Source: an uncultured Gammaproteobacteria bacterium (GTDB lineage: Bacteria > Pseudomonadota > Gammaproteobacteria > Steroidobacterales > XN24). Taken from it: 64,000 nt of DNA. The notes under the pieces were generated by a model. That model was not told the DNA's origin. It saw only the letters and a program-made list of their open reading frames with translations, and did not search any database. The stretch is from NCBI GenBank assembly GCA_937924335.1, contig CALDWW010000064.1, positions 1 through 64,000 on the forward strand, written 5' to 3'. The first letter of the stretch is position 1; each line of letters starts with the position of its first letter. Position numbers and translations under genes: made by a program. This document shows, one piece after another, positions 17,983-27,632 of this stretch.

Positions 17983-19610
17983 ACGATGGCTACCGGCTGC
18001 TCGATGCCGGTCAGTTCCCGGATGCCTGACAGCTCGCGGGCGATAGCCGACAGCGGCGCGTTGAGTTCAACGGCGGGACGGCAGAGCGAGCCCGGTTCGG
18101 TCACCCGCCTCTCCAGATAGATTCGCAGCGTCGCGCCGCTGGTCCCTGTGCCGGACAGCCGGTACACGATTCGTGACCCATCATCGAAGAAGACCCGGAC
18201 GCCCTGCTGGGCGGATATGCTGCCGTCGACAGGGTCGTGGTACGCAAAGACATCCGCCTCAGTGATCTCCAGTCCGTCGAACATCCGACCGCAGAGCCCG
18301 GGCGCCGAGGCCTCGAGATTCGCCATCAGCCGACCGCCGAGTTCCGCATCAGGGATGAAGAAGTCCTCCCGGTTAAAGGCATTTCGACCGAACTCGCGCC
18401 AATGGTCCTGGACAATCTCGTTGACCGACAGGCCCCGGATCGCGATCAGGTTGAGCCAGAACAGAACGGCCCATAGCCCGTCTTTCTCGCGTACATGGTC
18501 GGAGCTGGTGCCGAAACTCTCCTCGCCGCATAGGTTGATCCGGCCGTCGTCCAGCAGGTTGCAGAAGTACCGCCAACCGGTCGGTGTTTCGAAGCACGGG
18601 ACGCCGAGTTTGCGCGCAACCTCGTCTATCGCCCGGCTGGTCGGCATCGATCGTGCAACGCCGGAGACGCCTCCGCGGAATCCCCGGATCCGTTGAGCAT
18701 TGGCGGCCAGGATCGCGAGACTGTCCCCCGGGGAGACAACGAGCCCAGGGCCTAGGATCATGTTGCGATCGCCGTCGCCGTCCGAGGCAGCGGCGAAGTC
18801 CGGCGGGACGGCGCCGTTCATCAGCGCCACCAGGTTCCCGGCGTCCACCGGGTTTGGGTCGGGATGCCCACCGCCGAAGTCGGGTAGCGGCGTCCCATTC
18901 AGCAGCCAATCCGGGGGTGCCCCCAGGCGGTGGCAGAGGATCTCCCTAGCGTAGGGCCCGGTGACCGCATGCATCGCGTCGAATCTGGCCGTAAAGCCAC
19001 CCGCGAACAGTGCTCTGATGCGATCGAAATCGAACAGCGTCACCATCAGATCCGCGTAGTCCAGAACGGGGTCGATGACCTCGACGATCATTCCGGCAGC
19101 GTCCGTTTCACCAGTCAGATCGAGATCAACCGGTGCCAGGTCGACCTCCAGGTACCGGTCGATAGATTGGGTAGCCTTGTAGATGGCCCGTGTCAGGCTC
19201 TCCGGCGCCTGACCACCGGTTGCGGTGTTGAACTTGACGCCGAAGTCCCCGTCTGGCCCCCCTGGATTGTGACTGGCAGTGAGCAAGAATCCGCCAGCAG
19301 CCGCACGCTGGCGGATGAGGTGTGATGCCGCCGGGGTCGACAACAGGCCGTTCCGCCCCACGACCAGGCGGCGGACTCCGTTCCCGGCCGCAACACGTAT
19401 CAGTGCCTGCAGCGCCTCCAGATTGTGATAGCGGCCGTCGCCCCCGGCGATCAATGTTTCACCGGCGAACTTGCCGCCGTTGTCGAAGATGCACTGGAGA
19501 AAGTTCTCCAGGTATCCGGGCTGTTGGAAGACCCTGACTTGCTTGCGCAATCCGGCTGTGCCGGGCTTCTGATCGAGGTAGGGCCGGGTGATTACTGATC
19601 TGGTTTTCAC
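17979..19610 (-). CDS. pgm: Phosphoglucomutase (PGM1-type alpha-D-phosphohexomutase)
   Basis: A 543-residue phosphohexomutase. The phosphoserine loop reads TASHNPGGPDGDFGVKFN (Ser at about 115), the metal loop is DGDGDRN (about 276-282) and a C-terminal RLSGTGTSGATLR loop binds substrate phosphate. The TASHNPGG form and length match the eukaryote/cyanobacteria-like PGM1 group rather than E. coli Pgm. It interconverts glucose 1- and 6-phosphate, feeding glycogen or cell-surface sugar nucleotides. Located next to ppsA/ppsR, it completes a gluconeogenesis-related neighbourhood. Confidence 0.94.
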   Translation of the reverse strand: MKTRSVITRPYLDQKPGTAGLRKQVRVFQQPGYLENFLQCIFDNGGKFAGETLIAGGDGRYHNLEALQALIRVAAGNGVRRLVVGRNGLLSTPAASHLIRQRAAAGGFLLTASHNPGGPDGDFGVKFNTATGGQAPESLTRAIYKATQSIDRYLEVDLAPVDLDLTGETDAAGMIVEVIDPVLDYADLMVTLFDFDRIRALFAGGFTARFDAMHAVTGPYAREILCHRLGAPPDWLLNGTPLPDFGGGHPDPNPVDAGNLVALMNGAVPPDFAAASDGDGDRNMILGPGLVVSPGDSLAILAANAQRIRGFRGGVSGVARSMPTSRAIDEVARKLGVPCFETPTGWRYFCNLLDDGRINLCGEESFGTSSDHVREKDGLWAVLFWLNLIAIRGLSVNEIVQDHWREFGRNAFNREDFFIPDAELGGRLMANLEASAPGLCGRMFDGLEITEADVFAYHDPVDGSISAQQGVRVFFDDGSRIVYRLSGTGTSGATLRIYLERRVTEPGSLCRPAVELNAPLSAIARELSGIRELTGIEQPVAIV

Positions 19611-19663
19611 AGGTGGGACAGGGGTCGGATGTGCCGCTGCATCGGTGTGGTATAGTCGCCGCC

Positions 19664-20149
19664 ATGATAGCAGACAGCCTGCTGCGGCTGCCGCGCGCAG
19701 CGCGACCCGGCAGCTTTGCCGCTCTGATGTCCCTGTACGAGAGCAACTATGTGCGGCTCGGGTGGCTGCTTCCCGATCCCCGTCGTTTTTCCGGCCACCT
19801 TATCTCCCGTGTGCCCGATGATCTCCCGCTTCACTTGCAGCTTCTCGACCGGAGTCGTTACACGACCACGGTCCGGATGACGTACTTCTTCGAGGATGAT
19901 ATCGAGCGGGTTGCGGATCCTGATCTGAAGATCCGTATCTATCACGACGCACTCCTGGCTGAAGCGATGGAGTGCACGCGTCGCCATCGTCACGATGTGC
20001 TGAAGAATTTCGATACACGGCCCGGCGGCGAGCTTTCCAGGCGCTGGGCACGGAATGTCATGCTCAACAAGTGGCTGGAATATTGTTCCGAAAAAGGGCA
20101 CCGTTTCGTGTCGAGTCCTGTTCCTGAAGTCCGCGAAGTAGTTACATGA
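19664..20149 (+). CDS. DUF1249 family protein (YqiB-like)
   Basis: A 161-residue soluble protein with the DUF1249 signature: an SLYESNYVRLGWLLP helix near residues 24-38, a central TTTVRMTYFF strand, PDLKIRIYHDALLAEAM near 90, and a C-terminal LNKWLEYCSEKGH helix. The family is widespread in gammaproteobacteria and its function is unknown (E. coli YqiB). ATG 19664 matches the usual N-terminus. It is divergent from phosphoglucomutase, with a TATAGT -10-like element at about 19651-19656. Confidence 0.88.
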   Translation: MIADSLLRLPRAARPGSFAALMSLYESNYVRLGWLLPDPRRFSGHLISRVPDDLPLHLQLLDRSRYTTTVRMTYFFEDDIERVADPDLKIRIYHDALLAEAMECTRRHRHDVLKNFDTRPGGELSRRWARNVMLNKWLEYCSEKGHRFVSSPVPEVREVVT

Positions 20150-20255
20150 GCGGTGCTCCGCTGCAATGCCGGGGCGGACCCGGATGTCCGTGGGTCAACA
20201 GCCCGACGGACATGACGCCGCAACGGCAACTCATGACACGCAGGATGGCGGATTG

Positions 20256-21260
20256 ATGGCGACGAGTGGCAAACATGCTGGATTCGATGAGCGTTTGCTG
20301 CTGCTGTTCCGCAATCGTGCTCAGCTGAAGAAGGCTCACCAGCAATTACAGAAGGACTATCACCTGCTGCAGGAGCAGCTCAAGAACGCCGAAGCCTCCA
20401 CTCGGCGGGCCGAGGAGAGACTCGAGGCGATCGAACGCCTGATGGCCAAACCACAGGCCGGCTATAACGGACTGGTCTACTTCCAGCTGCGGGCCCTGTG
20501 GCGAGCATGTAATGACCAGTTGAAGTTGTTTGCAGAGGAGCTCCGCAAGCAGCAGGAGGATCGCGAGCGCAAGAAGCAGGTCCAGCGTTTCAACCAGGAC
20601 CGGGATCACCGGCTGGAAGAGTTGGGTGATCTGGTTGCGCGAGTCAAGCAGGAGGCAGACGGGCTGCAGAGCGAGGTGCAATCACTCGAGGAGAAGCGTG
20701 CCCGGCTCTCTGGATTCTGGAATTACTTCCGACGTCGGGAGGTGGATGCCCGTTTGTCGGACAAACGCGATGAGCACGGCACCGCGCGGCGGCGAATTGA
20801 CGAGCTCTTTGATCGTCGGATCAAGATAGAAGGGGAGCCGTGGCCGGACTTTCCCGGGTTGTCGGTGGAGGGCAGGCGGGTCGTCAATATTGCTGTCGTG
20901 GCCCTGTCCTGCCACCTGCTCAGCTACTTTGGCGAAGCCGACGTGGCGAGGCTGGCCCGCGAAGCCGTCACTCGTCCGATACAAGACCTCAAGTATGGTT
21001 CGGAGGATGACTGCACCCGCCTGATACGCACGATCCAGCGTCTCATGCTCGGACTGAAGAATCGTCACCTGCAGGCGCCGGGCCTGAAGGAACTGGCCCA
21101 GAACATCCGTCGCCACGCGGAGTTTCGCGGTGACGAGGAAACCGTGCCCGTGGCGTCGTCAATTGACGAACTGGTTTCCGGTTCGCCGGCATTGCAGGGC
21201 TCTCGGATCAACGTACTCAGAGAAGAGTACTGGGACATATACGACGTATTCGTCCGCTAG
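20256..21260 (+). CDS. Uncharacterised coiled-coil protein
   Basis: About 334 residues; I recognise no family. Residues about 15-75 and 95-170 are long charged heptad stretches (KKAHQQLQKDYHLLQEQL; EELGDLVARVKQEADGLQ), strongly coiled coil. The C-terminal 150 residues (VVNIAVVALSCHLLSYFGEADVARLAREA and onward) are helical and could be globular. No signal peptide or membrane segment is visible, so it is probably cytoplasmic. ATG 20256 is preferred over an in-frame start at 20166 because it follows a GGATGGCGG site and leaves a sensible N-terminus. It is convergent with the RND operon that ends at 21264. Confidence 0.75.
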   Translation: MATSGKHAGFDERLLLLFRNRAQLKKAHQQLQKDYHLLQEQLKNAEASTRRAEERLEAIERLMAKPQAGYNGLVYFQLRALWRACNDQLKLFAEELRKQQEDRERKKQVQRFNQDRDHRLEELGDLVARVKQEADGLQSEVQSLEEKRARLSGFWNYFRRREVDARLSDKRDEHGTARRRIDELFDRRIKIEGEPWPDFPGLSVEGRRVVNIAVVALSCHLLSYFGEADVARLAREAVTRPIQDLKYGSEDDCTRLIRTIQRLMLGLKNRHLQAPGLKELAQNIRRHAEFRGDEETVPVASSIDELVSGSPALQGSRINVLREEYWDIYDVFVR

Positions 21261-21263
21261 GTC

Positions 21264-24200
21264 CTACTCCCCGCCAGAGGCCGCATGGCCCACCGGTTGC
21301 CCTCTGGACACGCGCATGACCTTGCGGCCCCAGCGGTTGAGATCATCCAGTACCGCATAGAGGTATGGCACGAGTACGAGAGACGTGATCGTCGAAAATC
21401 CGAGGCCACCTATGATGGCTCTGGCCATCGGGAAGTAAGGCGGCGAGCCGATATCGTCCCCACCGACCTTGGTCGTGCTGAGAGCCAGGGGCAGCAGGCC
21501 GAGTATCGTGGTGGCAACCGTCATCAGGATCGGTCGCAAGCGATCCCTGCCTGCCTGCAATATGGCTTCGTCCCTCTCCATACCGGTGCGGCGCAGATTG
21601 TTTGCGTGATCGATGAGTACACTGCCGTTGTTAACCACGACGCCGATCAGGATCATGATTCCGATTGAGGCCATGAAAGAGAACGTGGTCCCGGTGATAA
21701 GGAAGAACCAGAAAACGCCGACCACCGAGAAAGCGATGGACGTGATTATCGATAGGGGATAGAGCGTCGATTCGAATAGTGCCGCCATCACGATAAAGAT
21801 CAGCGCAACGCCGAGCAGGATATTCACCAACATGATCTGCTGGGTTTCGTCAGCATCCTCGAAGCCGGCTCCGAACTTCCATGAATACCCGGGAGGAAAG
21901 CTGAACGCGTTCATCAGGCTTTCGACGGTGGGCTTGATCTCGTCCATGGATATGTCTTTGAGGCTGGCCTCGATAATCGAAGCGGTCTGTCTGTCGACCC
22001 GGCGTATCTGTTGCAGTGCGCGGGTCACTTCGAAATCTGCGACGGTGCCGAGCCGGATACGCTGTCCGGACTCCGTAAACAGCGGCAGATCCGCCAACTG
22101 CTCCAGGTTCTGACGATCGGAGTCGCGGAATGCGAGGCGCATGTCGATCTCGCTGTCCTGCCCCCTGAAGTCCCTTAGATTCTCTCCACGCAAGGCCACC
22201 GAGACCGCATTCGCGACGTACTCCGGGGTGAGACCAAGCTGCCCAGCCCGGTCCCGGTTGACTGTCACATGCACTTCCCAGTCGCCGGAGTTGACGTCCG
22301 AGCGCACGTCTTCGAGTCCATCAAGAGAACTGAGCACCCTGATGACTTCCGGAGTGAGCTTGGAGAGTTCTTCCGTCGACTCGCCGCTCAATTGGAGGCT
22401 GAATCCCTCCTGGCCGCCCTGTTGCTCCAGATCGAAAGAGGGTTCGCCGATGACGATCTCGGGTAATTTCTCCTCGATCCGGCGGATGACCTCGCCGGTC
22501 GGTACCGTGGCGTCTTCTTTTGGTGCGAGCAAGAGGACTGACTGTGCCCGGCCCGGGTCGAAGTAGCTGTATACCGATCGTATGTCGAATTCTGCCTGAT
22601 TTGAAAACAGATACTCCTCCATCTGGTCCACGGCTTGTTCGACCCGCTGTAGTGAGTAAGTACCGTCGACGTTGTAATCCAGTAACAGTCGGCGCCCGGC
22701 CTCCTGGGGGAAGGTATCGAAAGTAACAAATTTCATCGGCACGGCGACGCTTGCAAGAGTGACGACTGTTATCAGCGCCATGATCCATCGGCGGCGCAGG
22801 CCCCAGGAGAGTACGGCGGCATACGTGTCCAGAAGGCGGGCCATCCTGGTGCCGGAGGCTGCCGTCGGAGGCGGGGCGATCCGGGACGCCAGCATGGGCA
22901 CGAGGGTTTGCGAGATGGCGAGGGACGCCAGCATGGCGACGACAATGCTGGCGGCTACGTGGGTGAGGAAGACCGTGATGTCTGTCTGGGTGCCAAATAA
23001 CACCGGCAGGAAGACGATGATCGACGTCAGCGTACCGGCGATGACCGCAAGAGCGACTTCCCTGACACCCTTTATCGTCGCTTTCCTCGGCTCGTCCGGC
23101 ATCATCTGGCGGTATCTGAAGACACTCTCCGTAACGACGACCGCATTATCGACCAGCATTCCGATCGCGAGCATCAGCCCCATCATCGAAAGGATGTTGA
23201 GGCTGATGTCCATGAAATACATGGCGCCCAGGGTGATGAGAATAGAGAAGGGGACAGCCAGGACTACGATGGCGGTCGTGGCCGCTTGCCGTAAGAACAG
23301 ATAGAGAACCACGAATGCCAGCGCGGCTCCTATGGCGCCCGACCTGAGCAGGTTAGACAATGACGACGTCACACCTTCGGCCTGGCTCTCTAGCGCGAAA
23401 ATGTTGATGCCTCGCATCTGAGGTGTCTCGGCTGCTTCCTCGACTGCCGTGGTGACCCTCCGTGCCACCTCTACCAGGTTCGCGCCGGTTTGCTTGTATA
23501 TGTCCAGGCCGATCGCATATGAGCGATCCAGATGGCGGCCGTAATTCCGTTCCGGCGCCCGCATGCCGACCTCGGCGATCTCATCGAGGCGCAGGTTCTC
23601 GCGGACAAGAATGCCCCGGACTTCGTCGAGAGATCTGAGTTCGCCGATCGGCCGCACGTTGAAACGCTCGCCGCCGTCCGTCAATCGACCGGCGCTTACC
23701 GAGAAGTTCGATCGTTCCAGCAGGGAGCGGAGCCTGGTCAGGTCAACTCCGTGCGCCGCCACTCGGTCGGCGTTGAGAAGGATGAGTATCTCGCGGGGAT
23801 CCACTCCATACAGCTCAACTCTGGAGACGCCCTCGAGCCGCTCGATGGGGCGCTTGAGGTTCCGGTCGAGCATGTCATACGCGTCCGAGAGATCCCGTTC
23901 GCTGGATATTCGCAGGTTGAGGATCGGCTGATCACCGAAAGAACCCGTGAAGATGAGTATCCGCTGGATATCGTCCGGCAGGTCACCGCGAATGCCGTCG
24001 ACCTTGGCACGCGCCTCGATCCCCTTGGCGCCCGTCTCCGTATCCCAGCTGAACTGCAGGAAGATCTCGGCCTGGTCTTCGCGCGTCGTGGATTGCATGC
24101 GTTCCACACCGCTCAGGGTGGCGAGGGCCTCCTCGATGGGGCGGGTGATGGTGCGTTCTATCTCGTCCGGGGTCGAATTCGGATACGGTACCTGGATGAA

Positions 24201-24335
24201 AATCCCTGGAAACTCGATATCCGGGAACTGTTCCAGCGGCAGTAACCTCACCGATACCAGTCCGATCAGTGCCAGGGCAACGAAGGCCATGACCGTGGTC
24301 ACCGGGCGGCTCAACGCCAGTTCGGTATGCCTCAC
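21264..24335 (-). CDS. RND efflux pump permease, second of a paired set
   Basis: A 1023-residue HAE-type RND permease. The N-terminus (ALSRPVTTVMAFVALALIG) is the first membrane helix. A TM4 segment AIGMLVDNAVVVTES carries one Asp where AcrB has two. The second half repeats the fold (ASIGIMILIGVVVNNGSVLIDHANNL). It is the last gene of a four-gene minus-strand operon, and its ATG overlaps the stop of the preceding pump gene by 4 bp. Paired RND permeases in one operon (as in MdtABC) can form mixed trimers; whether these do is unknown. Confidence 0.94.
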   Translation of the reverse strand: MRHTELALSRPVTTVMAFVALALIGLVSVRLLPLEQFPDIEFPGIFIQVPYPNSTPDEIERTITRPIEEALATLSGVERMQSTTREDQAEIFLQFSWDTETGAKGIEARAKVDGIRGDLPDDIQRILIFTGSFGDQPILNLRISSERDLSDAYDMLDRNLKRPIERLEGVSRVELYGVDPREILILLNADRVAAHGVDLTRLRSLLERSNFSVSAGRLTDGGERFNVRPIGELRSLDEVRGILVRENLRLDEIAEVGMRAPERNYGRHLDRSYAIGLDIYKQTGANLVEVARRVTTAVEEAAETPQMRGINIFALESQAEGVTSSLSNLLRSGAIGAALAFVVLYLFLRQAATTAIVVLAVPFSILITLGAMYFMDISLNILSMMGLMLAIGMLVDNAVVVTESVFRYRQMMPDEPRKATIKGVREVALAVIAGTLTSIIVFLPVLFGTQTDITVFLTHVAASIVVAMLASLAISQTLVPMLASRIAPPPTAASGTRMARLLDTYAAVLSWGLRRRWIMALITVVTLASVAVPMKFVTFDTFPQEAGRRLLLDYNVDGTYSLQRVEQAVDQMEEYLFSNQAEFDIRSVYSYFDPGRAQSVLLLAPKEDATVPTGEVIRRIEEKLPEIVIGEPSFDLEQQGGQEGFSLQLSGESTEELSKLTPEVIRVLSSLDGLEDVRSDVNSGDWEVHVTVNRDRAGQLGLTPEYVANAVSVALRGENLRDFRGQDSEIDMRLAFRDSDRQNLEQLADLPLFTESGQRIRLGTVADFEVTRALQQIRRVDRQTASIIEASLKDISMDEIKPTVESLMNAFSFPPGYSWKFGAGFEDADETQQIMLVNILLGVALIFIVMAALFESTLYPLSIITSIAFSVVGVFWFFLITGTTFSFMASIGIMILIGVVVNNGSVLIDHANNLRRTGMERDEAILQAGRDRLRPILMTVATTILGLLPLALSTTKVGGDDIGSPPYFPMARAIIGGLGFSTITSLVLVPYLYAVLDDLNRWGRKVMRVSRGQPVGHAASGGE

Positions 24336-27300
24336 GTGCCGGCCTCCTGGATTGTGCCTATGCCTTCGGAGGGTTTTCTCGACCAGCGTTTGCGGTCGAT
24401 CAGGGAGTAAGCGACCGGGATCACAAGAAGTGTGAGGAATGTCGAGACGATCAGTCCCCCGATGACGGTGATCGCCATGGGTGCCCGCACCTCTGCCCCC
24501 TCGCCGAACCCCAGCGCCATGGGCAACAGTCCCAACGTAGTGGTCATGGTGGTCATGAGGATCGGGCGTAACCGGGCCCGACCGGCTTCCACTATCGCCG
24601 TCGTCCGGTCCACGCCTTCGGCTCGCAGCTGGTTGATCAGATCGACGAGTACGATCGCGTTATTGACCACGATTCCGGCCAACATGATCAGCCCGATGAA
24701 CACCACCACATTCATTGTCGTGCCGGTGATCGCCAGCGCCAGAATGGCTCCAACCAGTGCCAGTGGGATCGTGAACAGGATGACGAACGGGTGCAGCAAC
24801 GACTCGAACTGTGAGGCCATGACCAGGTAGACGAGGAACACCGCCATCGCCAGGGTGAATGTCATCGAGCGGAAAGACTCATTCATCTCTTCGCTCTGAC
24901 CGGAGATATAGGCAGAGATTCCCGCCGGAACTGCGGTCGACTGGAGAATCTCGGTCGCTTCCTGCACCGCAGTAGCCAGATCTCCGAAATTCAGATTGGC
25001 TGAGATGACGGCCACTCTCTCCTGGTCGCGCCGTCGTATTTCGGCCGGCCCCGTGGCAATGCGGATGTCCGCGACGGCCTTCAACGGAATGGGGCGGTCA
25101 CTGGCTGGATTTACGATCAACTCCTCGACCTCCGCCACGGAGGACTTGCGCGTATCGACACTGCGTACCAGCACGTCGATCTTTTTGTCCCGCCACGTGT
25201 AGCGCGTCGCTACCTGACCCCGGACCTTGTTCACAACCACATCAGCGACGTCTCTCACGACGAGCCCGAGTCGGGCCGCGCGCTCCTGGTCGAACAGGAT
25301 CTGAATCTCCGGGTTGCCCGCCTCTACGGTGGTGGTGACGTCCGCAAACCTTGGTGAGTCCTCCAGTCTCCTGACGAGAGACTCCGAGACCGACTCGAGT
25401 TCCGACAGATCGTAGCCGGCGATCTCGATCTCCAGCGGCGTACTGAAACTGAACAGGGCAGGGCGCCCGAACTCATAGGCCACGCCAGCGAGATCCGCAA
25501 GCGCTTCGCGCATCGAGGCCATGGCCAGATCCTCGTCCTCTCGCTGTGCTCCTGGCCTGAGCCTGACGTTGAGTTCGCCCGCGTTCTCACCGGCATCCAC
25601 CGGGCTGGCGTCGAGGCGGTTGCCTGTGCCTGCTACGGAGAAACTCAGGTCAAGACCCTCAATGTCCGCAGTTGCCTGCTGAACGCGGGCAAGCGCCCTG
25701 TCGGTCTCGGCAAGGGGAGCGCCAGCCGGCAGGCGGATCTTCACCTGGAACTCACCCTGAGCCAGCTGTGGTATCAATTCGGACCCGAGCCTCGGTACCA
25801 GCGACAGTGCCCAGGCCAGGGCGAGCCCTGCGCTGAGTACTATGATCCAGCGGTGACGAAGCGACCAGCTCAGGAGGTCGGGATACGTGGCAGCGAGTGC
25901 CCGGTAGAAACCCTGGAACAACCACACCAGTGGACGCAGCAAGAGACTCAGGGCCGTGCCCAGCCAGAGAAATATCCGGCGGAAGAATCGCACGAGGAAG
26001 GCCGCGAAGCGTGTCGACCGTCCGGCCGGACGGTCATCCTCGCCGGCCGCAAACCGGGGGGCCGCCTGCAGGGAGGCCAGCATGGGTATCAGCGTCAGGG
26101 CCACCAGCAGAGAGAACAGCAGCGCATAGGTGACGGTCAGCGCCTGATCGCGAAACAATTGGCCGGCGATGCCGCTGACAAACACCATGGGGAAAAAGAC
26201 GGCCACGGTCGTCAGCGTGGCAGCGGTGACCGCAGTGGCGACTTCGCTTGTACCCTGACGCGAGGCACTGAGAGTGTCGAGGCCCGATTCTCTCTTCCTG
26301 ACGATGTTCTCGAGCACGACGATGCTGTTGTCTACCAGAAGCCCTACAGCCAGCGCGATGCCACCCAGCGACATGATATTGAGGGTGATGTTCGAGGAGT
26401 ACATCAGCACGAAGGTGCCGACCACCGAGATAGGTATGGCAACACCGATGATGAAAGTTGCCCGCGCATCGCGAAGGAAGGCGTAGAGCACCAGGACAGC
26501 GAGAAGGCCACCGAAGATTGCGGCCGAACGCACCTGACTGATGGCCTGGCTGATAAATGTGGACTGGTCGTAAATCTGGATCAGCTCGGAGCCGGATGGC
26601 AGCCGGTCCTCGAGGACGTCGACGCGGCTGCTGACCCGCCTGGCAACCTGGACCGTATTCGCGTCACCTTCCTTGTAGATCGCCAACTCGACGGACTCCC
26701 GACCGTCAAGCCGCGTAATAGCTTCGCGTTCCTTGTAGCCACGTGTGACGCTGGCGATGTCCCTCAGGTAGATCGGACGATCTGCGGGCGTCGCGATGAT
26801 GGCGTCAGCGATCTCCTCGACGGTCTGGAACTCGTTGATCGTCCGCACCAGGAATCGCTGCGATCCCTCTTCGAGACGTCCGCCGGAAAGATTGACGTTC
26901 TCCGCCCGGACCCGGTCTGCAACGGTCTCGATAGAGATGCCGAGTTGGGCGAGTCTGTCCTCGTCAACAAGGATCTGGATCTCGTCCTCGTAACCGCCGC
27001 TGACCTTGACGGCGGCCGTGCCCTCGACACCCTCCAGGTCGTTCTTGAGATTGTCCTCGGCAAAGCGGCGTAACTGCCGTAGACGCATCGATTGTTCGGC
27101 CGCGTCGCTCCTCTCCGGGGCGTCTTCGGAGTCCACGAACGCCAGCCGCTGGATCGGCTCGCTGGACGGGTCGAAGCGCAGTAGCAGAGGTCGGTCCGCC
27201 TCGAGCGGGAGTTCCAGGATGTCCAGTTTTTCACGGACGTCGACACCTGCGATATCCATTTCCGTTCCCCAGATGAATTCCAGGGTGACATCAGATTGGC

Positions 27301-27559
27301 CGGACCTCGACACCGATCTGACTGTCCGGACGTTCTTGATGACGCCCACGGCTTCCTCGATCGGCTTTGTCAGGAGGTTCTCGACCTCAAGCGGGGCAGC
27401 GCCAGTCAGTTCAGTCCGGATGGTTATGGTCGGGTACGAAAGGTCCGGGAGCAGGTTGACCTTGAGACGGCTAAGTGAGACTGCGCCGAATAGCAGGATC
27501 GCTACCGTAAACATGACGATGGTCACTCGTCTCTCTGTAGCGACGTCGACGAGTTTCAT
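24332..27559 (-). CDS. RND efflux pump permease, first of a paired set
   Basis: A 1075-residue RND permease, slightly longer than its partner because of a basic/aromatic insertion around residues 505-560 (several FF, LRPLVWLFQGFY segments). It has the usual two-repeat layout; TM4 reads ALAVGLLVDNSIVVLENIV (D-N in place of D-D). The ATGA overlap with the downstream pump gene implies translational coupling and near-equal amounts of the two proteins. Two adaptor genes lie immediately upstream on the same strand. Confidence 0.94.
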   Translation of the reverse strand: MKLVDVATERRVTIVMFTVAILLFGAVSLSRLKVNLLPDLSYPTITIRTELTGAAPLEVENLLTKPIEEAVGVIKNVRTVRSVSRSGQSDVTLEFIWGTEMDIAGVDVREKLDILELPLEADRPLLLRFDPSSEPIQRLAFVDSEDAPERSDAAEQSMRLRQLRRFAEDNLKNDLEGVEGTAAVKVSGGYEDEIQILVDEDRLAQLGISIETVADRVRAENVNLSGGRLEEGSQRFLVRTINEFQTVEEIADAIIATPADRPIYLRDIASVTRGYKEREAITRLDGRESVELAIYKEGDANTVQVARRVSSRVDVLEDRLPSGSELIQIYDQSTFISQAISQVRSAAIFGGLLAVLVLYAFLRDARATFIIGVAIPISVVGTFVLMYSSNITLNIMSLGGIALAVGLLVDNSIVVLENIVRKRESGLDTLSASRQGTSEVATAVTAATLTTVAVFFPMVFVSGIAGQLFRDQALTVTYALLFSLLVALTLIPMLASLQAAPRFAAGEDDRPAGRSTRFAAFLVRFFRRIFLWLGTALSLLLRPLVWLFQGFYRALAATYPDLLSWSLRHRWIIVLSAGLALAWALSLVPRLGSELIPQLAQGEFQVKIRLPAGAPLAETDRALARVQQATADIEGLDLSFSVAGTGNRLDASPVDAGENAGELNVRLRPGAQREDEDLAMASMREALADLAGVAYEFGRPALFSFSTPLEIEIAGYDLSELESVSESLVRRLEDSPRFADVTTTVEAGNPEIQILFDQERAARLGLVVRDVADVVVNKVRGQVATRYTWRDKKIDVLVRSVDTRKSSVAEVEELIVNPASDRPIPLKAVADIRIATGPAEIRRRDQERVAVISANLNFGDLATAVQEATEILQSTAVPAGISAYISGQSEEMNESFRSMTFTLAMAVFLVYLVMASQFESLLHPFVILFTIPLALVGAILALAITGTTMNVVVFIGLIMLAGIVVNNAIVLVDLINQLRAEGVDRTTAIVEAGRARLRPILMTTMTTTLGLLPMALGFGEGAEVRAPMAITVIGGLIVSTFLTLLVIPVAYSLIDRKRWSRKPSEGIGTIQEAGT

Positions 27560-27632
27560 AGCCTTCTTATCCCCATAATTTCAAAGGACGGGTCGTCATC
27601 GGACGGCGAACGTCTCGAGCCAGATCGCGCCT

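Noticed and set aside
25853..27073. 406-residue plus-strand open frame inside an RND pump gene
   Set aside because: It is antisense to a clear pump gene and has the composition of a frame shadow in GC-rich DNA; no domain or ribosome-binding site.
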